Positions 55,291 to 64,000 of a stretch of DNA of 64,000 nt are shown here, in pieces. Each line of letters opens with the position of its first letter. Within the stretch, counting starts at the first letter, position 1. A program made the position numbers and the translations under genes. The DNA comes from Artemia franciscana (Eukaryota; Arthropoda; Branchiopoda; Anostraca; Artemiidae): assembly GCF_032884065.1 (NCBI RefSeq), contig NC_088863.1, forward strand, positions 65,187,702 to 65,251,701, in the 5' to 3' direction. The notes under the pieces were generated by a model. The model saw only the letters and a list, made by a program, of their open reading frames with translations, did no database searches and had not been told where the DNA came from.

Positions 55291-56766
55291 GGAATGCAAA
55301 TCTTTCCTTGTGGTAAATATAACTTTTGATAGCTAAAATAAAGATAGAAACAATGAATATATCAAAATATACAAAACGGATTAATATATTTAAGAGATTC
55401 ACTTTGGGGTTTTAAGAGATTCACGGATTATAAGAAACAAAAGAAAGATATGCTAGTGGATAGTAATCAAAAAGATATCGAAGATTGTGTATATACGACA
55501 GAAAAAAAAGGTGGCTTCGTAGGGAATTGGATTATGCAGAATAGTTAGGAGTAAAAGGATCATGGATGATAGTATTCATCACACTGACACTGATTTAGCA
55601 ACCGCAAAAAAATTATTTCAACAATACAGATAATGCTCTTTATTAAACACAGTTATGTTAAAATGTTAGTATATATTATTAAACTTGAAATTTAATAGAC
55701 TAAATATTTATAGCCCTCTGACTAAGCTGGTGTTTTCTTTTTATTTCACAAAGGAATTGAAAGGTCCCTAGCTTTAAAGTTAAATTATGTTAAAAATTGT
55801 CACTTTCGGGTAAGTTTATAAGTAAAGGAGTACATTGAAAAAAAAAATGCTTGAATTAAAATAAAAATCGCACCAATGCTTCTGCGTAAAATTGATACAA
55901 AATTATGTGATAAAAGTTGGTTTTCCCTAACCATTAGGGATCGCAAGGGACAATATTCTTACAATCATAGAATTTCAGATAACAATTTACAAGAAAGGAT
56001 TTAATTCTTAAAGAAGAAAGTCCATTTTTCCAATAAATATCCAGGTATTCGTACATTTTACCACAATACCGCGGTTCCACTTGACTACTTCTCCCTTCAG
56101 TTCATGACAGTGCGCCAATATACCTGGTCCCGAAAAAAATAATTACACCAGTAGACTTATTACACCAAATACTTTTCCCTTTAAATTAATGTCAAATTGT
56201 TTGTTTACAACAGGAATTCCAAGGTTTGTGCCACAGTCAGCACACAGGAAACTCACTTACTGTCAATGTCAACTCATATAAGCAGGGAAAGGAGGTCCCA
56301 GACCCAAAACCAAGCAAATCTCATTTGGTGCTTTTTGGATTCAGATATTATTTTTCTTTCGGTGCACTCTTTTCAGATGTTCTGAATATTCCGCTGTCCT
56401 AGGTACAAGCAAGAAAACGCAGAGTATAAGTAAATATTAAATATGAAAGCTGCAGTAAAAAAGTAAACTAAGCTGCGGTAATTTTAAGTCTTTCTGTCAC
56501 ATTCTGTTTTGTTTTTTTTTGCGCACGAAAACAGTTAGAAAACAAAAAAAAGTTAATAAAACAAATCAGATTTTAAAATTCTCCTACTCCCATTAAAGGT
56601 AGGATTTTGGGGAACATAGCACCGACTAAGTAATAACAGCAGCAATTATGGTAAAGAAAAGAAAATACAGCACAGACACTTCATAAATTAAAAATCATCA
56701 CACTTGTCACTTCAAAAGCTTAAATAGCCTAGACGAGTCCCTCACCATTGAGTATTTTCACTGATA
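55291..56766. other. AT-rich DNA downstream of the innexin exon
   Basis: On the minus strand this follows the innexin stop codon, so its upper part is presumably 3' UTR. An AATAAA on the minus strand lies near 55741-55750, which could mark a distant polyadenylation site. No other feature recognised. Confidence 0.4.
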
Positions 56767-56913
56767 TTATACAGCATTAGAAGCAGCAGTTTCAACTTTC
56801 TTGGCAAGTTCAGACACAACTTCTCTATAAACAAGGGGCTCCAAATTTCGTCCCAAATTGTAAAGAATCCACCAGTCACCAAGATCTGTTTTGCGGGATA
56901 GGACGTCGATTAC
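56767..56913 (-). CDS. Innexin, last coding exon
   Basis: Minus-strand exon of 49 codons: VIDVLSRKTDLGDWWILYNL, GRNLEPLVYREVVSELAKKV and ETAASNAV, then TAA at 56769-56767. It is preceded by TTTTTAATAG, a good 3' splice site, so it begins in phase 0. 'GDW(F/W)-x-LY-x-LG-(K/R)-N-h-(D/E)-PL-h-(Y/F)-(K/R)-(E/D)-h-h' is the conserved cytoplasmic C-terminus of innexins, the invertebrate gap-junction subunits with four membrane segments. The remaining exons must lie at higher coordinates or outside the window. The exon shows no damage and is the only clear host gene piece here. I am confident of the family but not of the paralogue. Confidence 0.8.
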   Translation of the reverse strand, partial: VIDVLSRKTDLGDWWILYNLGRNLEPLVYREVVSELAKKVETAASNAV

Positions 56914-57989
56914 CTATTAAAAACAAAATATTGAATTAAAAATGTTTGGTGAATGTCTGAGTCATACAATATTTACGGTTCCTGTACAACTGAGTTCTCG
57001 TTCAACTAACCCATTGTGCAAGCCCTCGTGCAAATAATCCCAATTTATCACAATCTCCCTCTAGCTGAAACCCTTTTTAACTTAATCATCCTTCATCTCA
57101 ACTCCCATGAAACTGAACCCATTTAACTGAACCCTAGTGCAATACAACCCCCTTGCCACTCAACCATCAAGAGATTCAACCGTCATGCAACTCAACCCCA
57201 TTAACCCACTCCTATTCAACAATAAACTCAGTTCAACAAAATGACTCGAAAATGGAATTCCACCCGTTTTGTCGGAACAAATAGCAGTCGACTTTGGTGT
57301 TACCAAAACGACATTATAAAAAAGGCATAAGCATGAGTACTAGCTTTCAAGTGACCTTAAGTAGCTCTCTAAGATGTTTTAGTGCCATATTAGTACTGGA
57401 AAAATAAAAAATATAAAAAGGGAGATTTTTCTGCGTTTCTGGCCCTTTTTAAAATTCCTAAGAAATTGCTTCCACAATAAACTGCTACTAAAAGACAAAT
57501 CTAGCTAATTGCTATCAATTCTGAATCAACTTAACGGTAAATTTTTCTCTCGGGAAAAGCTTTTTTTTATTTTACGTGTTTTTAAGTTGCCGCCTTATAT
57601 GGGTCGTGTTCTTCTTTGTGCTATGCTGCAGCTATTGATCCAGTCATGAGATTAAAGTGTGGTTGAGCCCTAGGTATTACAGGTTTTGCTAATTTCTAAT
57701 TTCCACCGTGAATTAGCATGAGAGGGTTGACTCTTGTTCAGCATTGTCGAGTGATAGCCATGAGAGGAAAATTTTCAAGTAAGTCAACCCGTAGTCAACC
57801 TACGTGTGTTCCCCAGCGAGAACCTCCAACAGGTACGACTCTAGTTCGGCATTTGTGAAGGGACACACATGCAAGGAAAGGTGTAGCATAAATGGCAGAC
57901 AGTAACAACGGCAATCAAAGGGATAAAATTAACCCTTGACTGGGCTGCCCACTTAATTCAACAATCTGTCTTGGCTTTTTTCTACAATT
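56914..57989. other. Probable innexin intron, with diverged repeats
   Basis: 57000-57240 has loose repetition of AACTCAACCC / AACTGAACCC words; a reverse-complement counterpart (GGGGTTGAGT, GTTGAGTTAA, GGGGGTTGAATTA) lies at 59845-59925. 57340-57650 resembles the foldback spacer (TAGCTTTCAAGTGACC, TCTCTAAGATGTT; compare 48655-48830). 57650-57989 is unrecognised. Confidence 0.45.
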
Positions 57990-58505
<516 letters not shown>

Positions 58506-59058
58506 CCCACCTTATACCCCGTCCCTGCATATACCACTTACCCCTACCTCATTTTTCAGAATTACCCCCCCCCCCAACTACCCCAAAGAGAGCGGATCCG
58601 TTCCGGTTATGTCAAGCATGTGTCTAGGACTTGTGCTTATTTTTCCCACCAAGTTTCATCCCGATCCCTCCACTCTAAGTGTTTTCCAAGATTTTAGGTT
58701 TCCCCCTCCCAACTCCCACCCCCAATATCACCAGATCCGGTCGAGATTTAAAATAACAGCTCTGAGACACGATATCCTTCAAAATATCAAATTTCATTGA
58801 AATCTGATCAACCGTTCTTAAGTTAAAAATACTTCAATTTTTCTATTTTTTCCCAAATAACGCCCCCCTCCCAGATAGTCAAATCGAGAAAACGACTATT
58901 TTTAATTTAATCTGGTCCGGTCCCAAATACGCCTGCGAAATTTCATCGTCCAAGCTTACCTGGAAGTGCCTAAAGTAGCAAAACCGGGACCGACAGACAG
59001 ACCGACAGAATTTGCGATTGCTATATGTCACTTGCTTAATACCAAGTGCCATAAAACC
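58506..59058 (+). repeat. Second copy of the CACTTGG-hairpin element
   Basis: Contains AAGAGAGCGGATCCGTTCCG, GTTTCATCCCGATCCCTCC, AATATCAAATTTCATTGA, CCAAGCTTACCTGGAAGTGCC and a GACAGACAGACC run. The end is GAATTTGCGATTGC, CACTTG-loop-CAAGTG (59029-59048) and CCATAAAA. Only about two units remain. Confidence 0.75.
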
Positions 59059-60148
59059 CTAAAACTTATGTTTAAAATACCCATCTTTAATAAAACCCTT
59101 CCCAGTCTATTCACAAATGGGAAGAAAGTTCTGCAAAAATCACCCACTGAAAGAAAATCTGTTCAAATACAAAGCTGATTCGTTAAAGAAACATGGTGTT
59201 TATTTCCATCTCAAAACTACAATTAATCGCGAAAATAATTCTTAGGAATTTCGAAAAGAGCTTAATATCAGGACGTTTCAGCTTTTTATTTCTATCTTTT
59301 TCTTCAGCACTAACTAGTTACTGAAATATTGCAGGGATTTTGAAATTAGCGGCCGGTCTATGGTCTTGGAATTAGAGTTTTATTTCCCTCATCTCATTTA
59401 AGGTGTGCATTAACCGGTTTTGATGCTACACTGCATACTTCAGTCGAAAGTTTCAAATAAAAGACGATTGGTTCACTGTCCAAAGTTGCCCATAATCGCA
59501 ACTGCTGCAATCTTCCTTACAAGTTTTTTTTTTTTTTTACAGTGGAAACTTTTAATCCCGTAAAACTTTGAATTCTTCCCCATACCTCTATAACTCTCTT
59601 CAAATATTAATTACTATCGTGTATTCCTAGACTAAAGACTACATCCTATTAAATTTAAGTCCTATCAGAGAAAAAGCTATGTATTAATTTGGAGTAAAGG
59701 ACAAAATTCAAACACATTCCTTCCTCCTTATTCACATATCTAAAATAAGCTAATTATAAAATTTGACCAGCAACCGAAGAGACAAGCCAATTTTGAGCTT
59801 CTAATCATCACTAGCACTAACTTATTCTTAGGCCTTATGTGTAAATAGGGGTTGAGTCAAACGGTAGTTGAGTTAAAAATTCAGTTGCATGGGGTTCTGT
59901 TTAACGGGGGTTGAATTACGAGTACCCCTACATTTCCACTTTTCAGCAGAAACAGAATTAAGCTCAAATAAAATGACAACAATGTACATCTAAGGTCAAT
60001 TAACCATGATTCCACCCTTTGTATTGTCTGCTTGAATAGAACTCAAATAATACGGTGTAAAAGTAAGGGACACAGCTCATCTATAAGCCTTTGTGTTTCA
60101 TATCAACAGCATAGCACACACATAGCCTGTGAAGAGAAAATAACTTAC
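59059..60148. other. AT-rich DNA, nothing recognised
   Basis: Apart from the inverted GTTGAGTT-type words at 59845-59925, no repeat or frame stands out. Confidence 0.45.
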
Positions 60149-60227
60149 AGTTTTATAACCTTCAGCATTAAATTCAACACTAAATAGGACCAATATGAGG
60201 AGTAAACTCCAGACCACAGGAGCTATA
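60149..60227 (-). other. Weak candidate exon upstream of the innexin exon
   Basis: On the minus strand, ACATTTTAG precedes an open stretch IAPVVWSLLLILVLFSVEFN with AEGYKT that ends at ACT|GTAAGT, a consensus 5' splice site. Phase agrees with the innexin exon (both phase 0). However, the hydrophobic segment does not match a known innexin membrane helix and is too close to the C-terminal motif. A shorter exon using the inner TATTTAG acceptor (VEFNAEGYKT) is equally possible. Treat as unproven. Confidence 0.22.
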
Positions 60228-60830
60228 CTAAAATGTATTTACTATATAGCGGAAAACTTGAAAAAAAAAACACACACAAAAAAAAACAATTACTCAGCAC
60301 ATCCAAATATTAGTCTGTGCTTATCTTCGTACTGATTATACAGGGGTCATTTCCGAATCGGAGTTCAAAAATATTTGGAAATAACTTTTTTTTAGTTTGA
60401 AGTAATTTCACATAGCCCATCTCGGTAATAGACAGAAATATTCCTTGTCGATTCTAGGAGCAAACATGATCGAGGCCTCGAAGAGCCAGAATAAACAACT
60501 TTTAAAGAGCGCTTTATGGCTGACTGCATGTTATCAGTCATCAAAAACCATGAGCGGCTCGGAATACAACACTTCTGTTTTAATCAAAACAGTCTCAGTC
60601 CTTTAGGCCCGAATTTAGTCAGGCGGAGCGCCTCAGAATTTGTTTCCTTATCTGTTCAATTCCCTCACTGAAGTTGCCAAAAAGAAATTGAATCTCTATG
60701 ACTGAAGAACAAAAAAGATTGAATATAGATATATAGAGAAATATACAGTACATATAACCATCTGCAAACATAGATACATATACTATATGTATAAATGTAT
60801 ATATATATCTATACATATACTAAGTGTACT
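60228..60830. other. AT-rich DNA, nothing recognised
   Basis: Includes a short TATATAC-type tract at 60720-60820 next to the LINE start. No gene or shared repeat seen. Confidence 0.45.
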
Positions 60831-61199
60831 ACTGGCTGGGGTATGGCACTCATCTGACATTTGAAATTGGTGACTAGTAAGTAGCCACGTCCCCCGTGAT
60901 AGGAGGACTCAGCACTGTGTTAAAACTAATCGTGCTGTATAGGGCGGTCCGAACCTCTTCGGGTGGGTGGATCCTACTCCAGTGGGTAGTAGACCCTAGG
61001 CCTAGGGTCGGTTGGGCTAGCGACCCTCCACCTGAAAACAGTTACTACGTAAAGTGATAAATCAGCCTCGTATGAGAACTATATTCAAATACCAACACCA
61101 CAGCGCATCAACGGACATGCTGACGACGTCTGAAAGACCAACGGATTTAATCGTTATTGACCAAATGGGTATGTTTTAACCCTGAACGCAGCTGTAGCA

Positions 61200-62040
61200 C
61201 CTTTTATCCAGAGAACTACGTAAAAAAAAGTTAGCTATTGCAGGGCTGACCGAGGCCCACCTTATCCACAGTGGTGAAGAATGAATAGGCGATAACCACT
61301 CACTGTTCTCAGCTGGTGGTAGCACAAGAAGGAACGGTGTTGGCTTTATGTTCAACAGCCTAGCAAGAAACTGCCTGTTGTCCCACGAGGCTATTTTGGA
61401 CAGACTTATGAAAGCACGGTTCCAGCCAAAAACATGGCAAAATGACGGTTCTAGTGTGTTAAGCTCCGAAAAATGGTCCCGATGATGACACTAAAACAGA
61501 ATTTTATGCTGAGCTCTCCAGAACACTTGCAAGTCCCCTCACGACATCAGTGTTCTGACCGGGGATTTAATCGCAACAATAAGAGACGACACAGGCGTAT
61601 GGAGAGGTACCACAGGACGCATAACTACCGATCCCTTTAATGACAATGGTCTGCAACAACTCGAGCTTTGCAAATCTCATAACCTTGTTGTTACAAACAC
61701 GTACTACCAGCGCAAAGCCATCCACCAATATAAATGGTACAGCAACGACGGCCAAACGAAAAAATGATCGACTGTATTATCATCTCCAAACGCTGAAGGT
61801 CGTCGCTGATAAATTAAGGAACGTACAGATTAGCCAGCTTGGAAATGCCGACCACAGGCTTCTCTGCGCTGAAGTTCAGCCTCGCCTGAAAGCCCAGCGG
61901 CCAGAAACAAGGCCAACAATTATTGATGTCTTGAAACTGAAGGAGTTAGACGCCGAGCAAAAGCACACCATCGAGGTATCGAACCGATTCGAGCTACTTT
62001 ACACACTCACGAATAATGAAGATACCTGGAAATACTAAAA
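61200..62040 (+). pseudogene. LINE D APE-type endonuclease
   Basis: AIAGLTEAHLIHSGEE (motif 'hLTEThL', with the catalytic Glu), NGVGFMFNSLARNCLLS, then VLTGDLIATIRDDTGVWRGT ('GDFNA', here GDLIA), GLQQLELCKSHNLVVTNTYY and HQYKWYSNDGQTK. A frameshift near 61765 lies before the expected 'MIDYIII'. ADHRLLCAEVQPRL (frame 61640-62038) is the 'SDH' motif region with the catalytic Asp-His pair kept. Broken by at least three frame changes. Confidence 0.7.
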
Positions 62041-62699
62041 GACTCAAACGCAGAAAGCCGCGGAAGTATTCCTAGGGAAAAAGAGGAACCCCAAGAAACC
62101 TTGGATTTCAGAAGAAACTTCGCATGTGATAGAGCTGAGACAGAAGGACTAGATGGTGACATGGCGTCCTAAAGGAGGATAACTGGCATCCACAACAAGC
62201 TCATCCACCGAGACCGAGAGATGTTCGTCCAAAAAAAGCCGAGGAGATCTTGTAAGCGGGAAGGAAGAAAGACATAGGCAGTCTGCTCAACCATCTTCGA
62301 GATCTCACAAAAAGAAACATTCCTACAGTAGGACCCGTCGTATAAAGAGACAAGAGTCTTCTTTCGGGCGAAAACACAAGTCTCGACAGCTGGAAGGAAC
62401 ATTTCTCCTCACATCTGAATAGAACTACTCTCCCTGTAGTAGCCGACGAAAAACTCCATCAGTCTCCTAGCCCAGAAATTGAAGTCGGCGATCTCCCCAG
62501 AGATCCATTTAATATCTCAGAAATAAGAAGCGCGATAAATAGGCTGAAGAACAATGAGACCTTTGGTGTGCGCGGCATAAATTCAGAGTTGCTGAAATAT
62601 GTAGCCCGACCTTGCTCATTCTTCTGCAGGCCTTCTTTTCTGTTGTGTGAGAAACAAAGGTCATTCCAGACAAGCGAAGAGAAATCCTCATCCCGTTAT

Positions 62700-63985
62700 G
62701 GAAGAAAAAGGAAGATGAAGTGACTGGGCTAATTACCGGGGAATTACTCTTCTCTCAGCACCTGGAAAACTCTTCTCAATGGTGCCTCTTGATCGTTACA
62801 GAAACACTATCGGCCGAATCTGACAACCACAACAAGCCGGATTTGTCAGAACGATCAACCATAGAGCAAACATTCAAAGCTCGTCAAGTAGTTGAGAAAA
62901 CCAGAGATTCGACGGGAGGCATTTATTGCCTTTGTCGAATTCCGAGCTGCTTCCAATTCAATCGAATGGGATGCCCTGTGGAGCATTTTGAAGTTCATTG
63001 GTGTGCCAGACAAGTACTGTAGACTCTTCGAAGCACTCCATCACGTAAAAGAGAAATGCGTCCAAGTCAACAACAAACAAAGCCCGTTCTTCCGCATTTA
63101 TACAGAGGTTTGGCAAGATTTTACCGTTGCGCCCGAACTGTTTGACGTCATCATAGACCATGTCAAAGCGAAAATGACCTAAAAACTTGACATTGGACAT
63201 AAATTTGGCGATCGCATTCACTAGCACGCTGACTTTGCCGACGACCTGACACTCATGGCAGAATCCATGGACAACTGGTGGAAGCTTTTCACATCATACA
63301 AGACGAAGCTGCGAAAGTAAGGGCAACTGGGATAAAACTTAGATTAAGGTCGTTGATCCAGCATCGCCAACCCTCCTGTGGCTCAGGACCAAACAACTAT
63401 TGCCGACGTGGTTCAGCAGTTCACGTGCTTGTCCTCTGTCATTACTACAGACGGCTCGCTTCTCCCTGAAATACAAGCTAGAATAGCCAAGGCATCTGCT
63501 GCCATGGGGAGGTTAAATTGTCACCTATGGGTAGAAAACAAATATTAGTCGAAACACGAAGTTGCGAATCTCCAACGCCATAGTCGGGCCTGTAATTCGT
63601 TATGGAAGGGAAACCTGGTTGGCCATAGCTTTCAAGACTTCGTTAGCAACGAGAAGTTACAATAGATAAAACAGCAGACACTGTTTTCTATCCAAATTGC
63701 AGAACGCACTCTATGATGGTACGATCATCTCCTTAGAATATCATCACACCTACCTACGAAAGTCATGCTGGACGTAGACCCCACAGAAGTCGACTGGAAA
63801 CGACCCCGTGTAAAACCGAAAGTTAGATGGTCCGGTAGTCTATGAAAATACTGAAAGTCGGCAAACATCGATGACCACAATGCACCAGCGTTAGCCGCTA
63901 ATCGCACCAGTTGGAGGAAGCTGACATCACTTTCTAAACTGAGCCAAGCCCGGCAGGAGACATGTGTCAAGTAAGTCAATATGTT
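62700..63985 (+). pseudogene. LINE D reverse transcriptase and C-terminus
   Basis: ANYRGITLLSAPGKLFSMVP (about 62732-62790), QPQQAGF, then frame 62892-63182 with FIAFVEFRAASNSIEWDALW ('hDFxxAFDShxWxxLW'), IGVPDKYCRLFEALHHVKEK and TVAPELFDVIIDH. DFADDLTLMAESMDNW with both catalytic Asp residues is at about 63227-63275. LGSVITTDGSLLPEIQARIA-type and WYDHLLRISSHLPTKVMLDV segments follow, ending SWRKLTSLSKLSQARQETCV. Four or more frame changes. Confidence 0.7.
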
Positions 63986-64000
63986 CTGCATAATGGTCTC

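Larger units (their letters stand above)
60831..64000 (+). mobile_element. LINE D: RTE/CFDP2-like element, plus strand
   Basis: A GC-richer 5' UTR (60831-61200, with GGCGGTCCGAACCTCTTCGG and TAGACCCTAGGCCTAGGGTC) is followed by endonuclease, linker, reverse transcriptase and a C-terminal block ending near 63980. Same class as LINE B and C but clearly a different family by sequence. Multiple frameshifts and stops. The 3' UTR lies beyond the window. Confidence 0.75.

Noticed and set aside
54974-55402. 142-codon minus-strand frame (MNLLNILIRF...)
   Set aside because: It spans the 162-bp tandem duplication and simply repeats a hydrophobic, low-complexity reading of AG-rich DNA.

Overview
The window is eukaryotic accessory DNA from an invertebrate genome, probably an arthropod. 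Evidence: one spliced exon with an innexin C-terminus at 56767-56913 (innexins are gap-junction proteins of invertebrates), several decayed non-LTR retrotransposons, long (TA)n tracts, and no prokaryotic gene organisation. A crustacean such as a brine shrimp would fit the repeat texture, but that is only an impression. Apart from the innexin exon and one weak candidate exon at 60149-60227, I see no convincing host gene. A 100-base run of N at 30995-31094 is an assembly gap.

The dominant inhabitants, at 1-46.7 kb and again at 58.0-58.5 kb, are Helitrons (rolling-circle DNA transposons) of one main family, in both orientations. Their parts can be read directly. The 5' end is TC followed by TATATATATAAAAATAAGTTG-like sequence. 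A promoter has several TGACGTCA sites and a TATA-like box. A Rep-helicase ORF encodes tandem 23-residue basic coiled-coil repeats, a Cys-rich N-terminal domain, an HUH motif (PHAH), a two-tyrosine motif (EYQAGRY) and a Pif1-type helicase. The 3' module carries GCGCGAAGCGC hairpins and ends in CTAG next to T. No copy is complete. The longest, 25585-29164, retains Rep but loses the helicase; 33.0-34.1 kb and 43.6-44.3 kb hold helicase pieces. Most copies are non-autonomous: a 5' end, (CTAAAAA)n arrays, a GGGACAC/GACGACC minisatellite, the last ~60-70 helicase codons, and a 3' module. They occur head-to-tail (18.7-23.5, 36.8-38.3 kb), head-to-head (32.09, 45.19 kb) and nested.

Three non-autonomous copies share a small open reading frame (32262-32612, 38665-38961, 44695-45030 minus). 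It fuses the Helitron N-terminus to an acidic tail I do not recognise (DSDDDWVWDF). This is the best candidate here for something undescribed.

Layout: 1-1.0 kb Helitron tails; 1.7-5.4 kb LINE A (+); 5.8-8.7 kb LINE B (RTE/CFDP2-like, -) with probable 5' UTR to 9.6 kb; 10.0-11.8 kb LINE C (+) apparently interrupted by a reverse-oriented LINE tail; 12.0-29.2 kb Helitrons; 29.2-31.0 kb non-coding foldback-family repeats; 31.1-46.7 kb Helitrons; 46.7-50.8 kb a ~4 kb inverted-repeat (foldback) structure; 52.2-54.0 kb and 58.5-59.1 kb a tandemly repeated element with a terminal hairpin; 54.0-60.8 kb mostly unrecognised AT-rich DNA around the innexin exon; 60.8-64.0 kb LINE D (+). No LTR retrotransposon, Polinton or other virus-like element was recognised.
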